NCBI RefSeq assembly: GCF_009709575.1
Contig: NZ_WIXO01000001.1
Span: 3,660,001 to 3,724,000, forward strand
DNA: 64,000 nt
Origin: Streptomyces taklimakanensis
Lineage (GTDB): Bacteria > Actinomycetota > Actinomycetes > Streptomycetales > Streptomycetaceae
Direction of reading: 5' to 3'
A program made the translations under genes and the position numbers. Position 1 is the stretch's first letter. Each line of letters opens with the position of its first letter. The notes below the pieces were generated by a model that had not been told where the DNA came from, made no database searches, and saw nothing but the letters and a program-made list of their open reading frames with translations. Of this stretch, positions 1 to 8,756 are shown one piece after another.

Positions 1-21
1 ATCGCCACCATGTGGACCTGA
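1..21 (+). CDS. 3' end of a gene entering from the left (partial, tentative)
   Basis: Frame 1 reads Ile-Ala-Thr-Met-Trp-Thr and then stops at TGA (19-21). A strong hairpin follows about 20 bp later, which is where a plus-strand gene end would be expected. Only six codons are visible, so nothing can be said about the product and the frame could be chance. Confidence 0.25.
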   Translation: MATMWT

Positions 22-41
22 GCGGGCCCGGTCCGCGGGAC

Positions 42-85
42 CGCGTGGAGCCCCCGGCCGTGAGCGCGGCCGGGGGCTCCACGCG
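42..85. terminator. Bidirectional hairpin terminator
   Basis: Perfect inverted repeat with 19-bp GC-rich arms (42-60 and 67-85) around a 6-nt loop. It lies between a presumed plus-strand gene end at 21 and the minus-strand gene ending at 177, so it can serve both. There is no U tract, as is usual for Streptomyces. Confidence 0.75.
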
Positions 86-176
86 CCGGAAGGACACCCG
101 CGGGGTTCGCCGGACGCACGGGAGGGGCCCGTACCGGCGCCGCCGGCAGGGCCCCGGCCCCGCGTGGGCGCGACCG

Positions 177-785
177 TCAGCCGTCGGCGCGGCGGCCGGG
201 CCGGCGGAACGGATACCGCACCACGACCGTCCCCGCCTTGGCGCTGCCGGTGATCCGCAGAACCGGCGTGCCGGGCGCGGGCGGTTCGGTGGCCCGGTTC
301 CGCACCGAGCCGAGCCCGGTGCTCAGCCCGTCGGTGTGGACGGACCAGCCGCGCGGCACGACGATCCGGACCTCGCCCATCCCCGCGTCGATCTCCAGGT
401 GCACCTCGCGGTGCCGGCACTCGGCCCGGGTGAAGTCGAGCTTGATCTGCCCCAGGGTGTTCTTGGCGACGATCTTCTCCGGCACCACCCAGTAACCGGT
501 CCGTCTGATGTCCCCGGCCACCGTCTTCAGCACGAGCGGCTCCCCCGAGGGCGGTGCGGAGGGTGCGGGACGGCCGGGCGTTCCGGGGGCGGGCAGGTCG
601 GCGGTGAGCGCGTCCAGCTCGCCGTACGTCTTGGCGGTGAGGGCCTTCTCCAGCCGTTCCTCCAGTTCCTCCAGGTCGATCCGGCCGTCGCCGGCGGCCT
701 CGCGGAGCCGCTCGGCGACCTCTTCGCGGTCGGCGTGGCCCGCGCGCAGTTCGGAGCCGGGGCGGTGGGCGGGAAGGTCCGTCAT
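177..785 (-). CDS. DUF1707 domain protein
   Basis: A 202-residue protein. The N-terminal ~50 residues (ELRAGHADREEVAERLREA, then GRIDLEELEERLEKALTAKTYGEL) match the DUF1707 family, an actinobacterial domain with the pattern of a short helical oligomerisation or DNA-binding element. The C-terminal half has the beta-rich look of bacterial cell-wall-active (LiaF-like) domains (EVRIVVPRGWSVHTDG). No signal peptide or membrane segment is visible. An ATG at 794 is also in frame, but a minus-strand TAAGAT box at 798-793 would place the transcript start almost on the ATG at 785, so a leaderless start at 785 is preferred. It is divergent from the helicase gene, only 62 bp away. Molecular role is unknown. 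Confidence 0.8.
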   Translation of the reverse strand: MTDLPAHRPGSELRAGHADREEVAERLREAAGDGRIDLEELEERLEKALTAKTYGELDALTADLPAPGTPGRPAPSAPPSGEPLVLKTVAGDIRRTGYWVVPEKIVAKNTLGQIKLDFTRAECRHREVHLEIDAGMGEVRIVVPRGWSVHTDGLSTGLGSVRNRATEPPAPGTPVLRITGSAKAGTVVVRYPFRRPGRRADG

Positions 786-792
786 GCCCGCC

Positions 793-838
793 ATCTTAGG
801 AGTGGGCCGTCCCCGCGCCGAAGGATGCGGCCTAGACT
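793..838. promoter_or_regulatory. Divergent pair of -10 boxes for two leaderless genes
   Basis: The 62-bp gap between two divergent starts holds a minus-strand TAAGAT (798-793), 7 nt before the ATG at 785, and a plus-strand TAGACT (833-838), 9 nt before the ATG at 848. Neither gene has a convincing ribosome binding site, which fits leaderless mRNAs, common in Streptomyces. No clear -35 boxes are seen. Confidence 0.55.
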
Positions 839-847
839 CGTACGACG

Positions 848-3412
848 ATGAGCAGCCTCTTCGACGACAGTTTCCTGGCCGACCTCGAACCCTCCGGGGA
901 AGAGGAGCCGCCGCCTCCGCCGGAGGAGGAGTCCGCGCCGCCGGAGGAGGTCCCGGACGACCTCTTCGCGGGCGCCCTCACGGGCGGTGGCGTGCGCGAC
1001 ACCCACTACCGGGACGGCGCGGCGCGGCCCGTCGTCGACCCCGCCGCCCTGCTGGAGGGCCTGAACGAGCAGCAGCGCGCGGCCGTGACGCACACCGGCT
1101 CGCCCCTGCTGATCGTCGCGGGCGCCGGCTCGGGCAAGACGCGGGTGCTCACCCACCGCATCGCCCACCTGCTGGGCGCGCGCGGCGTGCACCCCGGACA
1201 GATCCTCGCGATCACCTTCACCAACAAGGCCGCGGGCGAGATGAAGGAACGCGTCGAGGAGCTGGTGGGGCCCCGCGCGCGGGCGATGTGGGTCTCCACC
1301 TTCCACAGCGCGTGCGTGCGCATCCTGCGCCGCGAGAGCAAGCGGCTCGGCTTCACCTCCAGCTTCTCCATCTACGACGCCGCCGACGCGCGACGGCTGA
1401 TGGCCCTGGTCTGCCGGGACCTGGAGCTGGACCCCAAGCGCTTCCCGCCCAAGTCGTTCAGCGCCCAGGTGTCGAACCTGAAGAACGAGCTGGTCGACGA
1501 GGAGGACTTCGCGGCGCGGGCGAGCGACGGCTTCGAGAAGACACTGGCCGAGGCGTACGCGATGTACCAGGCGCGGCTGCGCGAGGCCAACGCCCTGGAC
1601 TTCGACGACATCATCATGACGACGGTGCACCTGCTCCAGGCGTTCCCCGACGTCGCCGAGCACTACCGCCGCCGCTTCCGCCACGTGCTGGTCGACGAGT
1701 ACCAGGACACCAACCACGCCCAGTACACCCTGATCAGGGAGCTGGTGGGCGTGGACGGCGAGTCCGGGGACGACGGGGGCGGGGTCACGCGCGCCGAGCT
1801 GTGCGTGGTCGGCGACGCCGACCAGTCCATCTACGCGTTCCGCGGCGCCACCATCCGCAACATCCTCCAGTTCGAGGAGGACTACCCGGACGCCACCACC
1901 ATCCTGCTGGAGCGGAACTACCGCTCCACGCAGACCATCCTCTCGGCCGCCAACGCCGTCATCGAGCGGAACGAGAACCGCCGCCCGAAGAACCTGTGGA
2001 CGGACGCCGGGACCGGCTCCCGCATCACCGGTTACGTCGCCGACACCGAGCACGACGAGGCGCAGTTCGTCGCCGAGGAGATCGACCGGCTGACGGACGA
2101 GGGGAAGGCGAAGGCGGGCGACGTCGCCGTCTTCTACCGAACCAACGCGCAGTCCCGGGTCTTCGAGGAGGTCTTCATCCGCGTCGGCCTGCCCTACAAG
2201 GTCGTCGGCGGGGTGCGCTTCTACGAGCGCCGGGAGGTCCGGGACATCCTGGCGTACCTGCGGGTGCTGGCCAACCCCGAGGACTCGGTGCCGCTGCGCC
2301 GCATCCTCAACGTGCCCAAGCGCGGCATCGGCGAGCGTGCCGAGGCGATGATCGAGGCGTTGGCGCTGCGCGAGCGGATCACCTTCCCGCAGGCGCTGCG
2401 CCGGGTCGACGAGGCGTACGGCATGGCGGCCCGCTCGGTGAACGCCGTCAAGCGGTTCAACGCCCTGATGGACGAGCTGCGGACGATCGTGGAGTCGGGC
2501 GCCGGCCCGGCGACCGTGCTGGAGGCCGTCCTGGAGCGCACCGGCTACCTCGCCGAACTCCAGTCCTCCACCGATCCGCAGGACGAGACCCGGGTGGAGA
2601 ACCTCCAGGAACTCGCGGCCGTCGCCCTGGAGTTCGAACAGGAACGCGGCGCTTCCCCCGGAGCCGACGGCCCGGAGGAGGGTGCCGCCGACGGCGCCGG
2701 AGAGACCGCCCCCGCCACCGGCACGCTCGCGGAGTTCCTGGAACAGGTGGCGCTGGTCGCCGACTCCGACCAGATCCCGGACGAGGACGCCGAGAACGGC
2801 GGCGTCGTCACGCTGATGACGCTGCACACGGCCAAGGGCCTGGAGTTCCCGGTGGTCTTCCTGACCGGTATGGAGGACGGCGTCTTCCCGCACCTGCGCA
2901 CCCTGGGGAAGACCAAGGAGCTGGAGGAGGAGCGGCGGCTGGCGTACGTCGGCATCACACGGGCGCGCGAGCGGCTCTACCTCACGCGCTCCGCGATGCG
3001 CAGCGCCTGGGGGCAGCCCTCCTACAACCCGCCCTCCCGGTTCCTGGAGGAGATCCCGGAACAGTACCTGGAGTGGCGGCGCACCGGTCCGATGGCCGGC
3101 GCGGGGGCCGGGGGCGGGTCGGGCTCCGCGCGGTCCGCGTCCTCGTCGGTCTCCTCGTCGCTGTCGTCCTCGTTCCCCCCGGCCGGCCCCGCGGCGCGGC
3201 GCCGGGGCCCGAGCGGCTTCGCCACGGGCCGGGCCAAGGAACGCCCGGTGGTGTCGCTGGAGGTGGGGGACCGGGTGACGCACGACAGCTTCGGACTCGG
3301 CCGGGTCGTGGCGGTGAAGGGCAGCGGGGACAACGCCGAGGCGACGATCGACTTCGGCGGTGAGAAGCCCAAGCGGCTGCTGTTGCGGTACGCGCCGGTG
3401 GAGAAGCTCTGA
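848..3412 (+). CDS. pcrA: ATP-dependent DNA helicase PcrA/UvrD
   Basis: An 854-residue superfamily 1A 3'-5' DNA helicase acting in nucleotide excision repair and replication-fork maintenance. Visible motifs in order: acidic proline-rich N-terminal ~60 residues; Q motif near LNEQQRAAV; Walker A GAGSGKT (~residue 92); motif Ia AITFTNKAAGEMKERV; motif II VDEYQDTN; motif III GDADQSIYAFRGA; motif IV LERNYRST; motif V LHTAKGLEFPVVFLTGMEDG; motif VI VGITRARERLYL. The C-terminus (GDRVTHDSFGLGRVVAV onward) is the Tudor-like RNA polymerase-binding domain of PcrA. A Ser/Gly-rich linker lies before it. Length is slightly above the usual 720-780 because of the acidic N-terminus and linker. Transcription is probably leaderless from TAGACT at 833. 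Confidence 0.96.
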   Translation: MSSLFDDSFLADLEPSGEEEPPPPPEEESAPPEEVPDDLFAGALTGGGVRDTHYRDGAARPVVDPAALLEGLNEQQRAAVTHTGSPLLIVAGAGSGKTRVLTHRIAHLLGARGVHPGQILAITFTNKAAGEMKERVEELVGPRARAMWVSTFHSACVRILRRESKRLGFTSSFSIYDAADARRLMALVCRDLELDPKRFPPKSFSAQVSNLKNELVDEEDFAARASDGFEKTLAEAYAMYQARLREANALDFDDIIMTTVHLLQAFPDVAEHYRRRFRHVLVDEYQDTNHAQYTLIRELVGVDGESGDDGGGVTRAELCVVGDADQSIYAFRGATIRNILQFEEDYPDATTILLERNYRSTQTILSAANAVIERNENRRPKNLWTDAGTGSRITGYVADTEHDEAQFVAEEIDRLTDEGKAKAGDVAVFYRTNAQSRVFEEVFIRVGLPYKVVGGVRFYERREVRDILAYLRVLANPEDSVPLRRILNVPKRGIGERAEAMIEALALRERITFPQALRRVDEAYGMAARSVNAVKRFNALMDELRTIVESGAGPATVLEAVLERTGYLAELQSSTDPQDETRVENLQELAAVALEFEQERGASPGADGPEEGAADGAGETAPATGTLAEFLEQVALVADSDQIPDEDAENGGVVTLMTLHTAKGLEFPVVFLTGMEDGVFPHLRTLGKTKELEEERRLAYVGITRARERLYLTRSAMRSAWGQPSYNPPSRFLEEIPEQYLEWRRTGPMAGAGAGGGSGSARSASSSVSSSLSSSFPPAGPAARRRGPSGFATGRAKERPVVSLEVGDRVTHDSFGLGRVVAVKGSGDNAEATIDFGGEKPKRLLLRYAPVEKL

Positions 3413-3432
3413 GCGCTCCCCGAGCGGTCGGT

Positions 3433-3476
3433 CCGGTCCGGCCCCGTGCGTCGGCCGACGCACGGGGCCGGACCGG
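3433..3476. terminator. Perfect 44-bp palindrome, bidirectional terminator
   Basis: Two 22-bp arms (3433-3454 and 3455-3476) are exact reverse complements with no spacer, giving a very stable hairpin. It lies between convergent genes: pcrA ending at 3412 and the M23 gene ending at 3518. Confidence 0.8.
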
Positions 3477-3480
3477 CTCG

Positions 3481-3517
3481 GGGCAGATCGGGTCGGGTCA
3501 GATCGGGGCAGGTCGGG
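3481..3517. repeat. Short direct repeats in an intergenic tail
   Basis: Imperfect 5-10 bp direct repeats built on GGTCGGGTCA and GATCGGG run from the terminator up to the stop of the minus-strand M23 gene. They are probably slippage products with no evident function. Confidence 0.5.
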
Positions 3518-5131
3518 TCAGGTCGGGTCCAGACCCTTGGAACGGAGCCAGGAGAGCGGGTCGATGGCCGCCCCTCCGCCGGGCCGGACCTCGAAGTGCA
3601 GGTGCGGACCGGTGGACTTACCGGAGTTGCCCGAGTAGGCGATGATGTCGCCGGCCTTGACGGAGCCCGAGCGGATCCGGGCGCTGCTCAGGTGGCAGTA
3701 CCAGGTCTCGGTCCCGTCGGGCGCGGTCACTATCACCATGTTGCCGTAGGCGCTGTGCGACTGGGTCCGGACCGTGCCGTCGGTGGCGGCCATGACGGGG
3801 GTGCCGTAGGCGACGGGGAAGTCGATGCCCGTGTGCAGCGACACCCAGTTGATGCCCGCCTGTCCGTAGTAGGCGCTGAGCCCGTGCTGGGCGACCGGCA
3901 GCGCGAACTTGGGACGCAGGGCCTCCCGGCGCGCGGCCTCGGCCGCCTTGCGCTTGCGCTCGGCCTCCTGACGCTCCTTGAGGTCGATGCGTTCCTGGGT
4001 GCGGCTGGCGCGGTCGGCGAAGCTCTCGGCCTTGTCGGAGAGCCCGGCGATCTGGGTGTCGAGCTTGCTGTTGGCCGCGCTGATCTTGACGGAGGAGGTG
4101 TCGGGTGCGGCCTGGGTGGTGTCGTCGGTGTCCTCACCGACGCCGCTGACGGAGGCGGCGGCCACCGCGGTGACCCCCATGACGCAGACGGACGGCACGG
4201 CGACGGTGAGGAGTGCGGAGCGCTTGGGCCGGGCGGAGCGGCGCCGGCGCGAGCCCCCGGAACGCGCCGGGGGGACGGGGGCGCCGGGCTCCTCGGCCCG
4301 GTCGTGGTGCCCGGCGGGTCCGCCGGGGGCCTCGGGATCGTCGGAACCGTCGGAACCGTGGGAGGCGTCGTGCCCCTCGGAGGGGTCCGGTGTGCCGCTC
4401 CCGGTGGCGTTCGGGGCGTCGGCGGTGTGCCGATCGTCCCGGGCGTCGAAGCCCTCGGTGTCCGGGGCGGGGAGTTCCTGGGCGGAGAACTCCTGGGTGG
4501 AGAATTCCTGGGTGGAGAAGCCCTCGGCGAAGTCCCCGGGGGAGAACTCCCCGGTGGGGAAGCCGTATCCGTCCGAGTCGGCCGGGGGGTGGGCGTCGTG
4601 GGTCTCGGGGTGGTGCGCGGCGGGGTAGGCGCCCGAGTCGTCCCAGGCGCCGGCGGAACGGCCGTCGTAGGCCGGGTGCGCGCCGGCGGGGGCGTCCGTG
4701 CCGTGGGCGGTGCCCGTCTCCGACCAGCCGTAGCCGGCCGTCTCCTGCGGGTGTCCCGACGGGGTCGGGACGTGGGCCCAGGCGGCGGTGGAGTGGCCGT
4801 CGTAGCCCCCGTCGTAGCCGCCGTAGGTCGGGTGGGCGCCGGTGTCGCCGCCCCAGGAGGTGTCCGGGGCGATCCCCGGACCGGTGGCGCCGGACGCGGT
4901 CGCCTCGGGGGCGTCGCCGGGCAGCGGACCGAAGAGCGGGTCGTTGCCGTACGCGCCTCCGAGGGCGTCGAAAGTCCCGGTGGTGTAGCCGTACGACGTG
5001 TCCTGAGGGGCCTGGTGGCCGTAGGACTGGTGGTCGTAGGGGGAGCCGTAGGGGCCGTACGAGGCGTCGACGGTGGGGTCGGCAGTGGGGTCGGCGGGGA
5101 CTGGGTCTCCCGACGGGTGACGGTCGTTCAC
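3518..5131 (-). CDS. Membrane-anchored M23 family metallopeptidase
   Basis: About 537 residues; a peptidoglycan endopeptidase of the LytM/M23 type acting outside the membrane. Roughly the first 270 residues are low-complexity (Gly, Tyr, Asp, Pro rich) with a tandem FSTQE repeat (DNA 4472-4516, 15-bp unit). A basic stretch (RRRRSARPKRSALL) precedes one membrane segment at ~residues 305-327, then an alpha-helical coiled-coil-like stretch (KAESFADRASRTQERIDLKERQEAERKRK), then the catalytic domain: zinc ligands in HTGIDF (~433) and HLHFEV (~510), plus SGKSTGPHLHF. In-frame TTG 5137 and GTG 5134 and 5131 are all possible; GTG 5131 has the best spacing from AAAGAG. The long cytoplasmic disordered N-terminus is unusual for an M23 enzyme and may bind partners. 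Confidence 0.9.
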   Translation of the reverse strand: MNDRHPSGDPVPADPTADPTVDASYGPYGSPYDHQSYGHQAPQDTSYGYTTGTFDALGGAYGNDPLFGPLPGDAPEATASGATGPGIAPDTSWGGDTGAHPTYGGYDGGYDGHSTAAWAHVPTPSGHPQETAGYGWSETGTAHGTDAPAGAHPAYDGRSAGAWDDSGAYPAAHHPETHDAHPPADSDGYGFPTGEFSPGDFAEGFSTQEFSTQEFSAQELPAPDTEGFDARDDRHTADAPNATGSGTPDPSEGHDASHGSDGSDDPEAPGGPAGHHDRAEEPGAPVPPARSGGSRRRRSARPKRSALLTVAVPSVCVMGVTAVAAASVSGVGEDTDDTTQAAPDTSSVKISAANSKLDTQIAGLSDKAESFADRASRTQERIDLKERQEAERKRKAAEAARREALRPKFALPVAQHGLSAYYGQAGINWVSLHTGIDFPVAYGTPVMAATDGTVRTQSHSAYGNMVIVTAPDGTETWYCHLSSARIRSGSVKAGDIIAYSGNSGKSTGPHLHFEVRPGGGAAIDPLSWLRSKGLDPT

Positions 5132-5453
5132 CACCAACTTCTCTTTCGCCTCGGCGACAGGGGCGGAGCAGTGCGGCGACTGTACCCGGCGGTACGCGAC
5201 GGCGACAATCTTCGGCAGGTTTCGAGCCCCCTGGAAACGGGCATTCGAGCGCCTTTCGGCGGACTACAGACCAGTAATTGGCCGGGCGTTCGATATGCGT
5301 TCGATTTCTTGGGATGTCGAAGAGGGCCGAAAAGGCTCCGGGCGGCACAACGGCACCGTGAAGAAATGTGAAGGGCTTCGGTGGATTCCTTGGAGGCGCG
5401 GGATTTTCCACCCGAAACGCCCGGCGTGCCGCGGCGCGCCGGACCACAGGCCG
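5132..5453. other. Intergenic control region upstream of the M23 gene
   Basis: 322 bp without a credible gene. It is less GC-rich than its surroundings (around 5270-5360), as expected for a promoter. I compared it with the c-di-AMP (ydaO) riboswitch that often precedes Streptomyces cell-wall hydrolases and did not find the conserved elements. No confident -35/-10 pair was identified. Confidence 0.5.
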
Positions 5454-6377
5454 TCAGGCGGCGCCGGCGGACCTCCCCGCCGGCCCCGGCCCCCCGGTGG
5501 CGCGGTGCCGCCGCGCTCCGGCGGCCAGTTCCCTGCGAACCCCGGCGGCGACCTCCGGGTGGGCCAGGAGGGCCAGGTGCCCCAGACCGCGCACGCGCAC
5601 ATTGCGGACGTCCAGATCGGGGTGGTCCAACCGGGCCGACTCGACGGGGAGCATCAACTGGTCGAGGTCGCTCCAGAAGGCGACGAAGCGGGTCCGACAG
5701 CCCGGCGCGGGACCGGTGAGCTCCTCGAGCACCTCGGAGCCCGGACGCAGTTGACGGACGACGGGATGGGCCGACATCAGGGGGGCCACGCGCGTGCCCG
5801 TGTGCGGGGTGCCGAGCGTCACCAGGGTACGGATCCGGGCGTCCCCACCCATGCGTTGCGCGTAGTAACGGGCGATCAGGCCGCCCAGACTGTGCCCCAC
5901 CACGTCGATGCGCCGCCTGTCGGAGCTCTCGCAGACCTTCTCGACATGTTCCGCCAGGCGTTCGGCCGCGCAACGGATGTCGCAGGTCAGAGGGGAGTAG
6001 TTGAACGCGCAGACATCCTCCCAGCCGTTGCGGACCAGGGAGCGGCGCAGCAGCGTGAAGACCGATCGGTTGTCGACGAAACCGTGCAGCAGGAGGACGG
6101 GCGGGCGACGGTGCCGGCCGCGGCCGCCCGTCCCGTCCCGGCCCGCCCCGCCCGGCCGCCCGGCCGGGCACCGCCGGCCGCCGTCGCGGTCGGTCGCGGG
6201 CGGCGGGACGTACCGCTCCTGGGCCATTCCGGCGGGGTAGAGCAGGGTGCGTCCGGCCAGGAAAGCGGCTTCCAGGGCGGCGGCCCGCACCTCGCGCGGC
6301 GCGAGGGGGATCAGGGACAGCGGCAGGGCTCCGAGGGAGGAGGCGGAGGCGAAGGGCAGTGCCCTGGTGACCCTCAT
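5454..6377 (-). CDS. Alpha/beta hydrolase, lipase-like
   Basis: A 307-residue serine hydrolase of the triacylglycerol-lipase/PGAP1-like kind. Visible elements: oxyanion-loop motif LLLHGFVDN, nucleophile elbow GHSLGG, a follow-on [10 protein letters not shown] helix, [15 protein letters not shown], a probable catalytic Asp in [11 protein letters not shown] and a catalytic His in GLGHLALL. The N-terminus ([20 protein letters not shown]) resembles a weak signal sequence, so location is uncertain. The ATG at 6377 is preceded by GGGGAGGTG at good spacing; an upstream in-frame ATG at 6527 would add 50 atypical residues without a ribosome site. The substrate cannot be read from sequence. It stands alone. 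Confidence 0.85.
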   Translation of the reverse strand: MRVTRALPFASASSLGALPLSLIPLAPREVRAAALEAAFLAGRTLLYPAGMAQERYVPPPATDRDGGRRCPAGRPGGAGRDGTGGRGRHRRPPVLLLHGFVDNRSVFTLLRRSLVRNGWEDVCAFNYSPLTCDIRCAAERLAEHVEKVCESSDRRRIDVVGHSLGGLIARYYAQRMGGDARIRTLVTLGTPHTGTRVAPLMSAHPVVRQLRPGSEVLEELTGPAPGCRTRFVAFWSDLDQLMLPVESARLDHPDLDVRNVRVRGLGHLALLAHPEVAAGVRRELAAGARRHRATGGPGPAGRSAGAA

Positions 6378-6649
6378 CGGCGGTGGCACCTCCCCGGCAC
6401 GCCCGACACGTACGTACCGTTCGTATGCCCCCCGGGGACGTGCCTGATGCGACCGTTCGCCGGGCGCGCCGCCTTTCGGCGGGGGACGGGACGGGCGGCG
6501 CCGCGCCACCGGCGTGTGATTTCCCACTCCCTCCGCGGCGGGGTACTGCCGGGTGCGGGATGCTGGGGATAACGTTCGTTCACCGAGTGGCCGCCCGCCG
6601 GATACGGCCGGACGGGCGGTCCGGGCCGCAGTCGTTTTGGGAGGCAGTG

Positions 6650-7060
6650 ATGGGTGTGTCGGGTCCGATCCGCGTGGTGATCGCCAAGCCGGGTCTCGAC
6701 GGCCACGACCGCGGCGCCAAAGTGATCGCGCGGGCGCTGCGCGACGCCGGTATGGAGGTCATCTACACCGGCCTGCACCAGACGCCCGAGCAGATCGTGG
6801 ACACCGCGATCCAGGAGGACGCCGACGCGATCGGCCTGTCCATCCTCTCCGGCGCGCACAACACGCTCTTCACCAAGGTGCTGGAGCTGCTGCGCGAGCG
6901 TGAGGCGGAGGACATCAAGGTCTTCGGCGGCGGCATCATCCCCGAGGACGACATCGCGCCGCTCAAGGCCCAGGGCGTCGCCGAGATCTTCACCCCCGGC
7001 GCGCCGACCGGCGACGTGGTGGAGTGGGTGCGTTCCCACGTCGGCTCGGTGGCGGCCTGA
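6650..7060 (+). CDS. icmB: B12-binding acyl-CoA mutase small subunit, IcmB type
   Basis: A 136-residue stand-alone cobalamin-binding domain. It carries the base-off/His-on motif [14 protein letters not shown] (D-x-H-x-x-G), followed by SILSGAH and [10 protein letters not shown], which form the lower cobalamin pocket. The size is as I recall for IcmB, the small subunit of isobutyryl-CoA mutase, which pairs with separately encoded IcmA or related large subunits to interconvert isobutyryl-CoA and n-butyryl-CoA, supplying polyketide precursors. No large subunit is in this window. The ATG at 6650 follows GGGAGG; the frame stays open upstream to 6383 but that part is not protein-like. A methylmalonyl-CoA mutase-type role for another large subunit cannot be excluded. 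Confidence 0.8.
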   Translation: MGVSGPIRVVIAKPGLDGHDRGAKVIARALRDAGMEVIYTGLHQTPEQIVDTAIQEDADAIGLSILSGAHNTLFTKVLELLREREAEDIKVFGGGIIPEDDIAPLKAQGVAEIFTPGAPTGDVVEWVRSHVGSVAA

Positions 7061-7094
7061 GAGCGGTCACGGCGTCGATGTGACACGACGCCGT

Positions 7095-7140
7095 CCGGGG
7101 CCCGGGAACGCCCGCCGTCCGAGGCGCTCCCGGGCCCCGG
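7095..7140. terminator. Bidirectional hairpin terminator
   Basis: Arms of 18 bp (7095-7112 and 7123-7140) with a single mismatch and a 10-nt loop, placed between the convergent icmB and DUF5691 genes. Confidence 0.75.
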
Positions 7141-7145
7141 CCGGC

Positions 7146-8756
7146 TCACACCGGCCCTGCGGCGGCCCGTCCCCCGGCGGGCGCGCCGCCCGCCTCCGGC
7201 TCCAGCTCCCGCAGCATCGTGGCGCGGAGCCGGAGCGTGGCCACGAGCCGCTGGAACGCCTCCGACCAGTAGCCGCCCGCGCCCGGCGAACCGCCCTCGG
7301 ACTCGTCCGGGACGGCGGCCAGCGGCGCCAGACGGTCGGCCAGGGCCGGATCCAGACAGCGCTCGGCCAGGCCCATCACCCCGCTGAAGCTCCACGGGTA
7401 GCTGCCCGCGTCCCGGGCGATCTCCAGCGCGTCCACCACGGCCCGCCCCAGCGGCTCGGCCCAGGGAACCGCGCACACCCCCAGCACCCTGAACGCCTCG
7501 GACAGGCCGTGGGCCGCGATGAACTCCGCCACCCACTCGGCCCGCTCCCCCTCCGGGAGCACGGTCAGCAGCTTCGCCGGATCGCCGGGGGCCGCCGCCG
7601 GCGAGGCGGAGGGCTTCCCCAACAGCGCCCGCGCCCACTCGGCGTGCCGCTGCCGCACGGCGGCCCGGGCCCACGCCTCGTGGAGATCCGCCGCCCAGCC
7701 GTCGGCGACCGACAGCGCCGCGATCCGCACGGGCGTCCGACCCCCCAGATGCTCCGGCCAGCAGTCCAGCGGCGCGGCCTCCACCACCTGGGCCAGCCAC
7801 CAGGAGCGCTCGCCCCGGCCCGGGGGCGGATCCGGCACCACGCCGTCGCGCCGCATGCCCGCGTCGCACTCGTGCGGCGCCTCGACCACCAGCCGGTCCG
7901 GCTCGCCGGTGCGGTCCAACGCGACGCAGGAGCGGGCCCGGGCCGCCATCCGCGCCGCCAACCCCGAACCCGGCAGCGCCGACAGCAACTCGGCGGCGGT
8001 GACCCGGACGTTGCGGCTGCGGTCGGTCAGCGCCCGCTCCAGGAACTCCTCGTCGCCCCCCGACAGGCCCTCGCGCAGCGAGTCCAGGAACATCAGCCGG
8101 TCCTCGGCGCGCTCCGTGGGCCAGGTGCCGGCCAGCAACTCGCGGGCCGCCGCCGGATCGTGCCGCCGCAGGGCCCGCAACAGCGCGGACCGCTCCGCGA
8201 ACAGCCCCTCCTCCCACCGGAGCCGTACGGCGGCTTCGTCCGGCTCGCCGGTGCCGTCCACCGGCAGTCCGGCGGCACGGCCGGACCCGCCGCGCAGCGC
8301 GAACCCCCAGTCCGGATTGAGCCGTGCCAGCCACAGCGCCCGAGGCCCGCCCAACGTCAGCGCCCGGCCCCGCAGGTCCGTCCGCGCGCGGGCGGCGTCC
8401 AGCAGGTCGGGCAGCCGCTCGGCCGGTGCCCGGTAGCCGTGGGCGTTGGCGGCGGCGAGCCACTGCGGCAGCAGTTCGGCGAGGTCGGGCGCGATGCCCC
8501 GGCGCCCGCCGCCGCCCGTGCCGGGGCGGTCGGTGAGCAGCAGGGCCAGCCGCCGCGCCGCCGCCGGCGGCAGCGGCGGACGCGGATCATCGGGAGCCGG
8601 TTCCGGCCGCCGCGCCGCGACGGCGGGGCGCAGACCGGCTCGCCGGCGCACCGTCTCCACCGCGGCGGCGTCCAGCAGCGCCTCGACCGAGCCGCCGGGC
8701 GGCGTGCGCCGCTCGGCGCCCAACAGGGCCGCGCCGACCAGTTCGCCCCAACTCAT
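7146..8756 (-). CDS. DUF5691 family protein
   Basis: A 536-residue protein of unknown function, second gene of a two-gene minus-strand operon. It begins MSWGELVGAALLGAERRTPP, characteristic of DUF5691 proteins encoded next to SWIM zinc-finger proteins. The sequence is alpha-helical with HEAT-like pairs (for example FLERALTDRSRNVRVTAAELLSALPGSGLAARM). There are no catalytic motifs, signal peptide or membrane segments. The ATG at 8756 overlaps the SWIM gene stop (8753-8755) by 4 bp, implying translational coupling. It stands opposite a MoxR/DUF5682/VWA operon, so it is probably a scaffold or adaptor for that system; this role is inferred. Confidence 0.8.
   Translation of the reverse strand: MSWGELVGAALLGAERRTPPGGSVEALLDAAAVETVRRRAGLRPAVAARRPEPAPDDPRPPLPPAAARRLALLLTDRPGTGGGGRRGIAPDLAELLPQWLAAANAHGYRAPAERLPDLLDAARARTDLRGRALTLGGPRALWLARLNPDWGFALRGGSGRAAGLPVDGTGEPDEAAVRLRWEEGLFAERSALLRALRRHDPAAARELLAGTWPTERAEDRLMFLDSLREGLSGGDEEFLERALTDRSRNVRVTAAELLSALPGSGLAARMAARARSCVALDRTGEPDRLVVEAPHECDAGMRRDGVVPDPPPGRGERSWWLAQVVEAAPLDCWPEHLGGRTPVRIAALSVADGWAADLHEAWARAAVRQRHAEWARALLGKPSASPAAAPGDPAKLLTVLPEGERAEWVAEFIAAHGLSEAFRVLGVCAVPWAEPLGRAVVDALEIARDAGSYPWSFSGVMGLAERCLDPALADRLAPLAAVPDESEGGSPGAGGYWSEAFQRLVATLRLRATMLRELEPEAGGAPAGGRAAAGPV

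Noticed and set aside
5132..5453. ydaO/c-di-AMP riboswitch before the M23 gene
   Set aside because: The conserved pseudoknot elements of that riboswitch could not be found on the minus strand; only AT-richer promoter-like DNA is present.
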